Source: Chloroflexota bacterium (GTDB taxonomy: Bacteria; Chloroflexota; Anaerolineae; Anaerolineales; Villigracilaceae). Taken from it: a DNA stretch of 51,060 nt. Numbering within the stretch: position 1 is the first letter of the stretch; every line of letters starts with the position of its first letter. The stretch spans positions 1 to 51,060 of the forward strand of contig JACRLB010000025.1 of the NCBI GenBank assembly GCA_016235445.1, written 5' to 3'. Positions 42,817-51,060 of the stretch are shown here, piece after piece. A program made the translations under genes and the position numbers. Under the pieces are notes generated by a model. It was not told the DNA's origin and ran no database searches. It was given only the letters and a program-made list of their open reading frames with translations.

Positions 42817-43122
42817 TTACATTTTCCCCAACCTCGACCTGCCCCGCGCCGCGCCGGAGTTTCCCCCCCCCGTTTTAACACCTTCCACGCGAATCCGCAC
42901 CGGCACCTCGCCCGCGCGTTCCCTGCCCGCTTCGATGGTGAGCGTGATCTTCGTGCCGGGCTTGATCGAAAATTCGATCTCGTTTGCTGGCGGCGCTTTG
43001 CGTTTGGGTTTGGATTTGGATTTGCGCTTTGCAGTCGGCATCGGATGCATCCCAATTTTTTCGGTGATCTCGATAGGTTCGATGATTGTATCACCGCGTT
43101 TCCCTCCCCGCACGCGGGTCAC
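42817..43122 (-). CDS. Small lysine-rich hypothetical protein with a G9 tract
   Basis: A 101-residue frame starts MTRVRGGKRGDTIIEPIEIT; an internal ATG gives MPTAKRKSKSKPKRKAP. A basic stretch is followed by a beta-rich core (EIEFSIKPGTKITLTIEAG, then VPVRIRVEGVK). A run of nine G residues (42863-42871 on this strand) lies near the end. A shift there changes the tail, since a second frame also stays open to 42807. No family is recognised. It is convergent with the GH13 gene. Confidence 0.45.
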   Translation of the reverse strand: MTRVRGGKRGDTIIEPIEITEKIGMHPMPTAKRKSKSKPKRKAPPANEIEFSIKPGTKITLTIEAGRERAGEVPVRIRVEGVKTGGGNSGAARGRSRLGKM

Positions 43123-43295
43123 CTACTTTTGCAATGTGCGGAATCCGGTGTACGCGACGCGCCACGTTTGCGCGGCGGAGCGGTCCTGCTCTTCGGCATC
43201 GGCGCGCCCGCAGACAGGCTGGCAAATCAATTTGGGCGGCAACATTTCCCATGCAAAAACTGTATAATTTTAGAACACATTCGAACTCATTAACC

Positions 43296-43365
43296 AACTC
43301 ACCTTACGCACCGTCCCGAAGGTTGGAACGAAAAACAGCATTGATTTGCAAGAACCTTCGGGACG
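43296..43365. repeat. CCCGAAGG-type inverted repeat next to a MITE-end motif
   Basis: AACTCACCTTACGCA (43296-43310), the same word as at the left end of the element at 38122, is followed by CGTCCCGAAGGTT (43312-43324) and its reverse complement AACCTTCGGGACG (43353-43365). A further half copy (AACCTTCGGGAGA) follows at once. It lies upstream of the lipoprotein gene at 43394. Confidence 0.8.
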
Positions 43366-43393
43366 TTTCGCAAACCTTCGGGAGACCATTCCA

Positions 43394-44380
43394 ATGAAAA
43401 TGAATTTCCCAAAAATCATTCTTCTGCTGCCAGTCTTTTTAGCGTCCTGCGCGCCGGCGGCCGCGTCCCGACAGGGGTTCTCCGGTTATATCGATTCGCC
43501 CTATATTGTCCCGGACGGCACGGCCATTTACTTTCTCCATTCCGTGGCGTCCACCTATGACATGCTGACCGGAAACCCAAATGCCAAACCGGTGGCGGAA
43601 TACTTCCCGAACCACCAGGGGCAGGGCGGCGCGTATTGGTACAATACGGACCTGTATCGCAGCCAGAAAAATCCCAACGGCACATGGGGACAGCCGCAAA
43701 ACCTGGGACCTCAAATCAATACCGAGAATCTCGAATGCTGCATGTGGACGGACAGCGCTGAGACCGTTCTCCTTTTTGTCCGCTCAGCCGGCACGGGCGA
43801 CACAGCCGTGACCATCCCTTATATCGCGCGCAGGGATTCGCGGGACGAACCCTGGGGAACGCCCCAGGAACTTCCCGGCGAATTTGGTTTGGCGGCAAAT
43901 GAATTTACGGATTTCCATCTGACGCCCGCGGGCAATCTTTATTTTTGGAGCCCTTGGAACGGCAACGGTACGCTGTTTTACGCCGCCTCGACCGGAACCG
44001 GAGAATGGGGAACGGCTGAAAACCTGACCATGTTTGAATCGCAGGTGGACGAATCCCAACCCTGGGTCAACGCTGATGAAACCATCCTCTTTTTCAACCG
44101 CCGCGCTCCCGACGGGAGTACGGAACTTTGGATGGCTGCGCGTCCGACCAAAGAGTCCGCGTGGGGGGCTGCCGAAAAGGTTGTTTTGACGGGGTTCGAG
44201 GAACCGGCGGGAGGTCTGGTATGGGGCGAACCGAGTTTTGATTCCAGCGGCGCGATGTATTTTGTCCGCTTCAATGTCTCCCTGCCGGGTTGGGATGCGG
44301 AATTGATGAAAGCGGAGCGAAACGCCGATGGCAGTTACGGTCCCCCGCAGCCGCTGGTATTTGATCTCGAAACGCCCTGA
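43394..44380 (+). CDS. Lipoprotein with PD40/WD40-like propeller repeats
   Basis: This 328-residue protein starts at 43394 (MKMNFPKIILLLPVFLASCAP), with the lipobox LASC and lipidated C19. Repeated units such as GTWGQPQNLGPQINTE, EPWGTPQELPGEFG, GEWGTAENLTMFES and SAWGAAEKVVLTGFEEPAG each end a blade of a beta-propeller of the TolB/PD40 kind. It is likely anchored on the outer face of the membrane. The ligand is unknown. It heads a three-gene plus-strand group. Confidence 0.85.
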   Translation: MKMNFPKIILLLPVFLASCAPAAASRQGFSGYIDSPYIVPDGTAIYFLHSVASTYDMLTGNPNAKPVAEYFPNHQGQGGAYWYNTDLYRSQKNPNGTWGQPQNLGPQINTENLECCMWTDSAETVLLFVRSAGTGDTAVTIPYIARRDSRDEPWGTPQELPGEFGLAANEFTDFHLTPAGNLYFWSPWNGNGTLFYAASTGTGEWGTAENLTMFESQVDESQPWVNADETILFFNRRAPDGSTELWMAARPTKESAWGAAEKVVLTGFEEPAGGLVWGEPSFDSSGAMYFVRFNVSLPGWDAELMKAERNADGSYGPPQPLVFDLETP

Positions 44381-44444
44381 TGGACCCCGCCCACACACAA
44401 CCCGCCATCTCTTGTTTCATGCCCGTTGTTGCACAAGGAAACAA

Positions 44445-45377
44445 ATGAAAACAATCAAAAATATTCTGCTTGTCTTATCCACTGGTTATATATTTTTCTA
44501 TTTTTCGGAGCGGCTGTTCTGGGCGCGTTTTCGTCCAGAGGATTCGGCGGCGGAATGGCTGTGGACATGGCTCGCCTATTCGCTCATGGCGTATGTCTTT
44601 TTGTTTCTTGTTTCCTGGTTTCGGGTGAAAAATATTTGGGGGATATTTCTGGCAGGGGCGGCGTTTGGATGGCTGGGAGAAGGGGTGATCGTGCAAACCA
44701 CTTACGAAGATCTTCCTCTTTCGATTTCTTTTACCGCGCTGGCCTGGCATGCGCTGATTACGGTCTGGGTGGGGTGGTATGCGCTGCGCCTGGCGTTGTT
44801 AAGGTCCACCTGGGCGACGGTGAAATGGGCGGCGTGGGTCGGGGTCGGATTTGGGTTCTGGGCGATTAATTGGTGGCTGGAACCGGATGGCGGCGTCTCC
44901 ACCTTGGCTGAGTTCGCCGCGCATCTGTTTCTGGCGACGTTGATTGTCGTCCCCGCCTATGGGCTGGCAAATTGGAGCAGTTCAGAACGTTTCGCGCCGC
45001 CCCGCTGGATGACGTGGCTGGCAGGGGGATTCTTTGCGCTGGCATTCGTTGCGGCAGCGCCTGCCGCGCCCTCGGCGGCAATCATCCTGCCTGTGTTGCT
45101 CGGCTTGGTGTATCTGGGATTAAGGCGTAATCGGCTGAATGAGAAAGACGGCTCGCTGCTTGACGTTCTGCAGGGTCCTGTTCCAGCAGGGAGATTGCTC
45201 GCCCTGTTCATTTTGCCGCTTACAGGGACGCTGGTATATGCGGGCGCATTGGCGTTGGACCTCCAATGGCAAACCAATTGGCTTTTGTATCTCGTCACCA
45301 CGCCGTTGGGGTTTATCCTGTTTGGAGTCGGGTTCTATAAGATGTTTAAGGGAAAGCCTTCGGGAGGTTCTGCGTAA
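44445..45377 (+). CDS. Polytopic membrane protein between two propeller lipoproteins
   Basis: This 310-residue protein starts at 44445 (MKTIKNILLVLSTGYIFFYF), with AAGGAA upstream. It has about eight or nine membrane helices and a tryptophan-rich second half. A charged loop LRRNRLNEKDGSLLDVLQGP lies between the last helices. It is not recognisable as a transporter family. Its place between two outward-facing lipoproteins suggests a common membrane complex. Confidence 0.75.
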   Translation: MKTIKNILLVLSTGYIFFYFSERLFWARFRPEDSAAEWLWTWLAYSLMAYVFLFLVSWFRVKNIWGIFLAGAAFGWLGEGVIVQTTYEDLPLSISFTALAWHALITVWVGWYALRLALLRSTWATVKWAAWVGVGFGFWAINWWLEPDGGVSTLAEFAAHLFLATLIVVPAYGLANWSSSERFAPPRWMTWLAGGFFALAFVAAAPAAPSAAIILPVLLGLVYLGLRRNRLNEKDGSLLDVLQGPVPAGRLLALFILPLTGTLVYAGALALDLQWQTNWLLYLVTTPLGFILFGVGFYKMFKGKPSGGSA

Positions 45378-45398
45378 CGCGAAGTTTAGGAGATTCTG

Positions 45399-46433
45399 AT
45401 GAAACGCTTGCTCATTCTCACTCTTGCCCTTGCTTTCTTTCTCACCGCCTGCCTGTCCTCGTCAGGGGATGCCACCCCTGCGCCAGGGCGGACGGGCGAC
45501 GGATGGGTTCATGGTTCCACACAACCGGTTCTCGAATCGAATCAGACGACATTGGACGGCATCCCCGCCGACCCATCTGTCATTAAAGACCCGGCGGGTG
45601 GATCTGGGTACGTCATGTACTATGGCGCCGCGCGAGGGGATTTTTCGGATCCGCTGATTCGTATCTTTCGCGCGACATCCCAGGACGGGATGCAGTGGAC
45701 TCGTTCAGACCGTCCTGTCTTAGAACCGACAGCCGGAGCATGGGATTCCACCAATGCCGAGACGCCATGCGTCATCATCCTGCCGGACAAATCGTTACGC
45801 ATGTACTATTCAGGCGCGCTCGACCCCGAAGACGAACGATTTCAAATCGGTTTCGCATTTTCGGAGGACGGAATTACGTGGACAAAACCCGCAAACAATC
45901 CCGTGATTACCCGCGGAACGCCGGGGTCATTCGACAGTTATTCAGCCATGGATCCCAGCGTCGTCTTGAAAGACGATACTTATTACATGTGGTACATGGG
46001 CATCTCCGACGCGTTCAAAACCGCCATTGGGCTGGCAAAAAGCCCGGACGGCATTCAATGGACCAAAGTGGGACTCGTTCTCGAACTCGATTCCGAGCGG
46101 CGGGACCCCAACGATCTCGGCGTGACGAATCCGAATGTCATCTGGAACGGCGAATCTTTCGAGATGTTCTACACCTTGCTGGGCCCGGATGCAACTGCGG
46201 GACCGATCTTTCATGCCGTCTCGGATGACGGCGAGCATTGGAAAAAGGACGCCGAGCCGGTGTTGGAACGAGGCGCCGGCGGACATTGGACGGCGAGCGG
46301 CGTCAGTTCGCCCACCGTTCTGCTGGAAAAGGACAAATACTTGATGTGGTACGCGGGCATGTACACCGACGGAAAGTCGTTCCTTGAGGGGGGGATTGGA
46401 TACCTGATGAAACCGCTGACCGGCATTCCTTAG
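45399..46433 (+). CDS. Lipoprotein with GH43/GH130-like five-bladed propeller
   Basis: This 344-residue lipoprotein (MKRLLILTLALAFFLTACLS, C18 lipidated) has repeated blades with the pattern DPSVI...YVMYYGAARG, FSEDGITWTKPANNPVI, DPSVVLKDDTYYMWYMGIS, KSPDGIQWTKVGLVL and DKYLMWYAGMYTDG. The WYxG and SxDGxxW pattern is that of five-bladed glycosidase folds of the GH32/43/68/130 type. The acidic residues are present in places, but whether it is an active enzyme is unclear. It is followed by a strong terminator-like stem. Confidence 0.83.
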   Translation: MKRLLILTLALAFFLTACLSSSGDATPAPGRTGDGWVHGSTQPVLESNQTTLDGIPADPSVIKDPAGGSGYVMYYGAARGDFSDPLIRIFRATSQDGMQWTRSDRPVLEPTAGAWDSTNAETPCVIILPDKSLRMYYSGALDPEDERFQIGFAFSEDGITWTKPANNPVITRGTPGSFDSYSAMDPSVVLKDDTYYMWYMGISDAFKTAIGLAKSPDGIQWTKVGLVLELDSERRDPNDLGVTNPNVIWNGESFEMFYTLLGPDATAGPIFHAVSDDGEHWKKDAEPVLERGAGGHWTASGVSSPTVLLEKDKYLMWYAGMYTDGKSFLEGGIGYLMKPLTGIP

Positions 46434-46436
46434 CCG

Positions 46437-46472
46437 AAGCATCCCGAAGGCTGCTCACCCTTCGGGATGCTT
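46437..46472 (+). terminator. 14-bp stem after the propeller lipoprotein gene
   Basis: AAGCATCCCGAAGG pairs exactly with CCTTCGGGATGCTT around an 8-base loop, 3 bases after the gene's stop, followed by TGC rather than a T run. It is one more member of the CCCGAAGG palindrome family and probably ends or protects the transcript. Confidence 0.8.
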
Positions 46473-46477
46473 TGCAT

Positions 46478-46588
46478 CTACTCCGCGCAGCACGACAACC
46501 TGGCGGGGTCTTTGAAATACGAAATCGCCGCAATCTTCAACGCTTCCGCCATGGTAGGATAGCGGAGATTCCGCAAATGTTCAGGCAT
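46478..46588 (-). pseudogene. C-terminal remnant of a mercuric-reductase-like (MerA) protein
   Basis: On the minus strand this stretch encodes 36 residues from MPEHLRNLRYPTMAEAL to FKDPARLSCCAE and a stop. The YPTMAEALKIAA segment and the terminal CC followed by two residues match the C-terminus of MerA-type flavoprotein disulphide reductases, where the paired cysteines hand over Hg(II). An in-frame stop lies four codons upstream and no other part of MerA is visible. It is a short fossil of a lost gene. Confidence 0.7.
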
Positions 46589-46641
46589 GGGCGCTCCTCA
46601 CCACCATTCGCACCGCATCGCCCTTTCGCTCCGCCAGCCGT

Positions 46642-46932
46642 TTGAGCATAAAATCTTATTGGCACAGTATCACGGGCGAAGAAGTGGTTGCTTTTTTGAA
46701 ACAAATCCTTCGGCTAGTTCGTGGTTACATTGTGCTGGTCTGGGATCGCCATCCAATTCATAAGCGCAAAGCGGTTCAGAGTTTTATTCAATCGCAAAAG
46801 CGTCTCGTTGTTTTTGAATTTCCAGTTGCTGCTCCTGAATTGAATCCAGCAGAATTTATCTGGACCCAAACTGTTGAATATGTCGCAGGAACTGCTCCGC
46901 ATGATAAATATGATAGGACTTACGCAAAATAG
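46642..46932 (+). pseudogene. 5'-truncated IS630-family transposase
   Basis: About 96 residues of the C-terminal catalytic part remain. VLVWDRHPIHKRKAVQSF carries the second aspartate and FPVAAPELNPAEFIW the glutamate of the DDE triad, typical for IS630/Tc1. The first aspartate and N-terminal HTH region are missing. The frame runs into the inverted repeat of the element at 46913-47006, which interrupts it. It begins right where the MerA remnant region ends. Confidence 0.8.
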
Positions 46933-47006
46933 GCACAAAACCACCAAATACGGTGTTTGATGGGATCATAAAACGGCATATATGGGTGGTTTTGCGTAAG
47001 TCCTAT
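46913..47006. mobile_element. 94-bp MITE with 17-bp terminal inverted repeats
   Basis: ATAGGACTTACGCAAAA at 46913-46929 and its exact reverse complement at 46990-47006 enclose 60 bases that include a further AAAACCACC/GGTGGTTTT pair. It encodes nothing. The terminal word GGACTTACGCA resembles the ends of several bacterial insertion sequences. It has inserted into the IS630 remnant. Confidence 0.85.
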
Positions 47007-47430
47007 ATGAATTACAGGCAAATGTTTTCGCAGGCATTTCTCGAACTCGAATTTCGCAATCGCGCTTGTTCTCTTGTTTGCACGGCTCCAAGCTTGACTG
47101 GATCAATTAATGGACTTATTTTTTTCAAAAATCAGTAGGTATAGGTAATCATATATACTGCCTAAATTGGGACAAGCGAATAGAGAGCCCATTCCCGCGA
47201 ATTCTTCAACCTCTGCTTATCCATGCAAGCGCTTACCCAGATATGTTCTGACCTTGACGATAGTGCAAAGGGATCCATTTATACATGCTTAAGCACACAG
47301 TATTATTACAGAAACTATGTCTTGCTTAAGAATTTTCAGTTATCGGTTATTCGCATGGACTATAATCGACTGCAATTCCCATTTGCAATTATCATAAACA
47401 ATACCATCGCCAAAACTAGACTAAGAAAGT
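47007..47430. other. AT-rich gap without a recognisable gene
   Basis: Between the MITE and the next transposase the sequence is AT-rich with only short frames. I see no gene, RNA or clear inverted repeat. It may be decayed IS sequence. Confidence 0.6.
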
Positions 47431-47482
47431 AGGGCTTTTCGGGTAAAGTAAGTTTACCAAGACCACAAAACCCGAGAAACCC

Positions 47483-48818
47483 ATGACAGAGATTCTAGCA
47501 CTTTTACAAAACATTGCGCCAGTTGTAAGCGCGACAAATTTGCGGCAAATGAGCCAGGCAATCTATGGCATGTTGATCAGCAATGGACGGATCACAATGC
47601 TGGAAATTTCACGCTGGACAGAGCGGGGGAAGTTACCGAACCATCCAGCGTTTGTACCATACGCCATTGCTCTGGCTACAAATCCAGTGGATCTTTTTTG
47701 TTAGCCAGTTACAAAAACCAACCCACGAATATATTGCGGCAGGCGATGAAGTGGTATTTGGCAAAGCAGGCAAAGAGACTTATGGAATTGGATGTTTCTT
47801 TTCCAGCCTGCAAAACCGAGTGATTCCTGGTTTATCGTTCTTTGTATTTTCAGTGATAGATGTCAAAGCGCGTCAATCGTATCCAATTCAAGCAGTTCAA
47901 ATAGTCAAAGAGAAAGAAGAGCGCAAGGCGAAGGGAAATAAAAAATCGGACAACTCAGAAAAGCGTTCTGTTGGCCGTCCAAAAGGCAGCAAGAATAAGG
48001 TTGACAAGCAGCCCGATTTGAGCCCTGAATTATTGCGGATTCAGCCCGTCTTACAGGCGTTTTTGGCGATTTTGAAAGGCGTTTTGGCTATACCGTATCT
48101 GGTCATGGACAGTCATTTCGGAAATTACCCAAGTGCTTGGATGGTTTTACAAACAGGTTTGCATTTCGTTTCAAAACTTCGCTCAGATGCTGCTCTATAT
48201 GAACCCTTTACAGGAAAATATGGTAGACGCGGCGCTCGCCCCAAGTATGGCGAAAAAGTGGATGTGCGCAAGATGAAAAAGAAATATTTGAAAAGCGACA
48301 AACAGGAAGACGGCATTCGTACGCAAATTTATCAAGCCGCTTTGCGTAACAAAGGATTTGCCTTCTCAATCAATGTTGTCGTCATCCTGAAAACTAACCT
48401 TTCAACACGCAAGCAAGCGCATATCATTCTATTCAGCACAGACTTGACGTTGCCCCATGAAAAACTCTTTGATTACTACACTCTGCGTTTCCAAATCGAA
48501 TTCAATTTCCGTGACGCCAAACAGTATTGGGGCTTGGATGATTTCATGAACGTCAAAGCACAAGCTGTGACCAACGCAGCTAATCTCTCTTTGTTCATGG
48601 TGAACTTCAGCTCTGTTCTTTTGCACCGTTATCGAGAACACAATCCTGAGTTCAGTGTTCTGGATTTGAAATCTCATTATCGCGGTTGCAGGTATGCTTC
48701 TGAGACAATAAAATTACTTCCGCAAAAGCCTGATGGCATTTTATTAGCTGAAATATTTGAACAAATTGCCCGTTTAGGCATGGTTCATCCTATTTTCGAA
48801 CCAATCCCTGCTTCATAA
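47483..48818 (+). pseudogene. IS4-family transposase, frameshifted at a G tract
   Basis: The first frame (47483 on: MTEILALLQNIAPVVSATNL) reads properly to ISRWTERG near 47629, where the homologous continuation SYRTIQRLYHTPLLW lies in another frame that then runs to 48818. The run of five G at 47625-47629 is the shift point. Removing one G or adding two would restore the reading frame. The C-terminal part has the IS4 signature Y-x2-R-x3-E-x6-K in YTLRFQIEFNFRDAK and DSHFGNYPSA with a catalytic aspartate. It could be a broken gene or need ribosomal frameshifting. Confidence 0.85.
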
Positions 48819-48846
48819 TTGGCGAAGGTATTGATAAAGGTATCTT

Positions 48847-50901
48847 ATGGACAATCATCTTGTCTCGGAAAACTCTCCCTACCTGCTTCAACATGCGAAC
48901 AACCCTGTGGATTGGTATCCTTGGGGAGAAGAAGCGCTTAATAAAGCTAAAGGTGAAAACAAACCCATTTTCCTTAGTATTGGTTATGCTGCCTGCCACT
49001 GGTGTCACCGCATGAGGGAGGAGAGTTTCGAAGATCCTGAAACCGCTTCACAGATGAATCAAGAATTTGTAAGCATCAAAGTGGATCGAGAAGAACGTCC
49101 AGATATAGACGGAATATATATGCAAGCTACCGTTGCCATGACCGGCTCTGGTGGCTGGCCTATGTCTGTCTTCCTCACACCCGACTTGCGTCCTTTTTTT
49201 GCCGGCACATACTTCCCACCTGTTCGACGCTACAACATGCCATCCTTCAAAGAAGTCTTAAGTAGTATTGCCAAAGCATGGCGTGAAGATGTTCAGGAAG
49301 TGGATCGAGTTGGAAATCAGGTACTCGAACATATTCGTCCACCTCTACACAGCCCCGAGAACAAGAATGAAAGTACCACTGAAGTTCTTGAAGCAGCAAT
49401 AAAAAGCCTACTCGATTCCTACGATTGGGGATATGGAGGCTGGGGTTCAGCGCCGAAGTTTCCGCAACCCATGACAATCGAATTTCTTTTACGCCGGGCA
49501 ACCACCGATACAACCCAACGCGAACAAATACTAAAGGCTGTCTCTCATGGATTGAATGCAATGTCACGCGGCGGGATGTATGATGTCGTTGGCGGTGGTT
49601 TTTCCCGTTATAGCGTCGATAATTTTTGGAGAACGCCTCACTTTGAAAAAATGACATATGATAATGCCCAATTAGCCCTGGCATATCTGCACGGGTATTT
49701 GGTCACTGGCAACACCGACTATCGCAGGATTTGCGAGGAGACACTGGATTTTGTCCTGCACGAATTGACCCATTCAGAAGGTGGTTTTTTCAGCAGCTTG
49801 GATGCCGACTCGGAAGGTGAGGAAGGGAAATTCTATATCTGGACACCAGAGGAGCTCGAAGAAGTGCTCGGATCAGATTTCGACTTTTTCAAAGCTGCCT
49901 ATGGCATTACCCCATCTGGGAACTGGGAAGGTAAAACCATCCTGCAACGTGCTCTGGATGATTCCACGCTCTCAGCCCGTTTCAATATGGAGCAAGAAGA
50001 ACTTTTGCAAAAATTATCAAAATGTCATGCAAAACTTTTAGAAGCAAGAAGTTTACGCATCCGCCCCGCCACCGATGACAAAGTGCTGGTGATGTGGAAT
50101 TCCCTTATGCTCAAAGCCTTCGCAGAGGCTGGACGTTATCTGAATAGGCAGGATTATCTTCAAGTAGCCATTCGTAACGCTCGTTTCTTGTTGGATAACC
50201 TTTACGTAAATGATCGACTACACCGATCCTGGCGGGATGGACAGGCAAAACATAATGCCTACCTCGAGGATTATGCCGGTTTGATTTTGGCGCTTTTGGC
50301 GTTATATCAATCTGATCCGAATAAGGAATGGTATCTTTCGGCTATAAAACTCGCCGATGAAATGGTGGAACACTTCGTTGATCCGAATGGAGGTTTTTTT
50401 GATACCCGCGATGATCATGAAACCCTCCTTGTACGTCCGAAAGATATTCAGGACAATGCCACCCCATCTGGGAATGCACTCGCCGCTACTGCCCTACTCG
50501 AGCTGGCAGCGTATGGAGACCGCCCGGCATGGCGGGATCTTGCCGAGGAGATGCTTTCCTCAGTATATGGAGTCATGCTGCGGTATCCAACAGCTTTTGC
50601 ACAGTGGCTGTGCGCGGCAGACTTTGCTGTTGGTCCGACTCGTGAGGTAGCAATTATCGGTGACTCACAGCATACCGAAACCAAAGAATTGTTGAATACC
50701 CTCTGGAAAACGTTCTGGCCCCGACAGGTAACAGCGATTTCCAATTACCCGCCGGAGCCGGATGCGCCAGCCTTGCTGAAGGATAAACCTTTATTGAATG
50801 ATCTTCCAACAGCATACGTGTGTCAAGGATTTGTTTGTTTACAGCCAGTCAATTCGCCAACTGAGATGGAGTCCCAACTGGCGAATAACTCACATCCTTA
50901 G
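48847..50901 (+). CDS. DUF255 thioredoxin-fold protein (YyaL/spermatogenesis-associated 20 type)
   Basis: This 684-residue protein starts [31 protein letters not shown], the exact family opening. The thioredoxin-like domain has C50-H-W-C53 in [19 protein letters not shown] large (alpha/alpha)6 glycosidase-like domain follows ([14 protein letters not shown], then [19 protein letters not shown]). Length is full. The role is not settled; the family is very widespread. It starts only 28 bases after the IS4 remnant and seems intact, with AAAGG upstream. Confidence 0.93.
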   Translation: MDNHLVSENSPYLLQHANNPVDWYPWGEEALNKAKGENKPIFLSIGYAACHWCHRMREESFEDPETASQMNQEFVSIKVDREERPDIDGIYMQATVAMTGSGGWPMSVFLTPDLRPFFAGTYFPPVRRYNMPSFKEVLSSIAKAWREDVQEVDRVGNQVLEHIRPPLHSPENKNESTTEVLEAAIKSLLDSYDWGYGGWGSAPKFPQPMTIEFLLRRATTDTTQREQILKAVSHGLNAMSRGGMYDVVGGGFSRYSVDNFWRTPHFEKMTYDNAQLALAYLHGYLVTGNTDYRRICEETLDFVLHELTHSEGGFFSSLDADSEGEEGKFYIWTPEELEEVLGSDFDFFKAAYGITPSGNWEGKTILQRALDDSTLSARFNMEQEELLQKLSKCHAKLLEARSLRIRPATDDKVLVMWNSLMLKAFAEAGRYLNRQDYLQVAIRNARFLLDNLYVNDRLHRSWRDGQAKHNAYLEDYAGLILALLALYQSDPNKEWYLSAIKLADEMVEHFVDPNGGFFDTRDDHETLLVRPKDIQDNATPSGNALAATALLELAAYGDRPAWRDLAEEMLSSVYGVMLRYPTAFAQWLCAADFAVGPTREVAIIGDSQHTETKELLNTLWKTFWPRQVTAISNYPPEPDAPALLKDKPLLNDLPTAYVCQGFVCLQPVNSPTEMESQLANNSHP

Positions 50902-50968
50902 TGAGCCATTAAACCATAACTAGTTTCTGGTGCAAAAGTGGCAGCGTAGCACATAAACAATTGACAAA

Positions 50969-51030
50969 CGAAAAGCCTCTTTGGTAAAAGGAAGGTAACC
51001 AAACCAAATCCATACCGCAGAGGCACTCCA
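50969..51030 (+). other. Leader of an insertion-sequence-like gene
   Basis: The stretch from AAAAGCCTCTTTGGTAAAAG resembles the leader of the IS4 transposase at 47432-47482 (CTTTTCGGGTAAAG, then TTACCAAGACCA against TAACCAAACCA). In each, the two ends of the leader pair (GCCTCT with AGAGGC; CGGGT with ACCCG). It suggests a second, related insertion sequence begins here. Confidence 0.55.
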
Positions 51031-51060
51031 ATGTTACGTGAACATTACCCAACTGACAAG
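51031..51060 (+). CDS. Start of a protein cut by the window edge (probable transposase)
   Basis: The frame MLREHYPTDK starts at ATG 51031 and runs off the window. Ten residues do not allow a family assignment. The IS-like leader before it suggests a transposase. Confidence 0.4.
   Translation, partial: MLREHYPTDK

Overview
The window reads as a piece of chromosome from a Chloroflexota bacterium, most likely Anaerolineae. This is an inference from protein style (a NarG-type nitrate reductase with a membrane-anchored dihaem cytochrome, DUF2249, DUF1858 and FmdE proteins, a GH65/GH13 sugar cluster), from moderately GC-rich coding sequence and from dense palindromic intergenic repeats. No rRNA or tRNA gene was recognised. 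The gene set fits a facultative anaerobe that respires nitrate and also grows on oligosaccharides.

Region 1 (1-5.4 kb, mostly minus strand): a fragment at the left edge, a NarL-type response regulator and its 699-residue membrane kinase, three small polytopic membrane proteins and one deazaflavin/F420-type nitroreductase-family protein. Region 2 (5.6-12.1 kb, plus strand): a probable operon of redox and membrane genes. It holds an NnrS/haem-copper-like 360-residue protein, two adjacent ~130-residue proteins resembling half-size haem-copper subunits, a Crp/Fnr regulator, a cupin, cytochrome b561, a lipoprotein cytochrome c, a 392-residue haem-copper-like protein and DUF2892, DUF1858 and membrane proteins. 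Region 3 (12.2-26.2 kb, minus strand): the nitrate respiration locus. In transcription order it is pseudo-receiver, dihaem cytochrome c, narG, a beta-helix protein, narH, narJ, narI, hemerythrin, two NarK-type transporters, an FmdE-family protein and a DUF2249 protein. Regions 2 and 3 converge near 12.1 kb.

Region 4 (26.4-29.1 kb): a small membrane protein, a DsbA/FrnE-type oxidoreductase and, divergently, a cysteine-containing MarR regulator with a readable promoter/operator, a glutaredoxin-like protein and a protoglobin. Region 5 (29.3-33.3 kb): gene remnants, an EamA transporter, and a NarX/NarL-like two-component pair whose kinase has a PilJ/NarX-like input segment. Region 6 (33.4-42.8 kb): a disaccharide module of lacI, binding protein, two permeases, GH65 phosphorylase and beta-phosphoglucomutase, with a divergent trehalose-synthase-type GH13 enzyme and a perfect 34-bp operator-like palindrome between. 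Region 7 (42.8-46.5 kb): a small basic protein, then two propeller-type lipoproteins flanking a membrane protein. Region 8 (46.5-51.06 kb): a graveyard of a MerA tail, an IS630 remnant, a MITE and a frameshifted IS4-type transposase, then an intact DUF255 thioredoxin-fold protein and the start of another element.

The most unusual points are a beta-helix gene lodged between narG and narH, a response-regulator-like protein without its phosphorylation residues heading the nar operon, a set of membrane proteins sharing one histidine-glycine helix motif beside a Crp/Fnr gene, and a large number of palindromic repeats, some of which have become the 3' ends of genes. No nitrite reductase or classical NO reductase gene is visible here.
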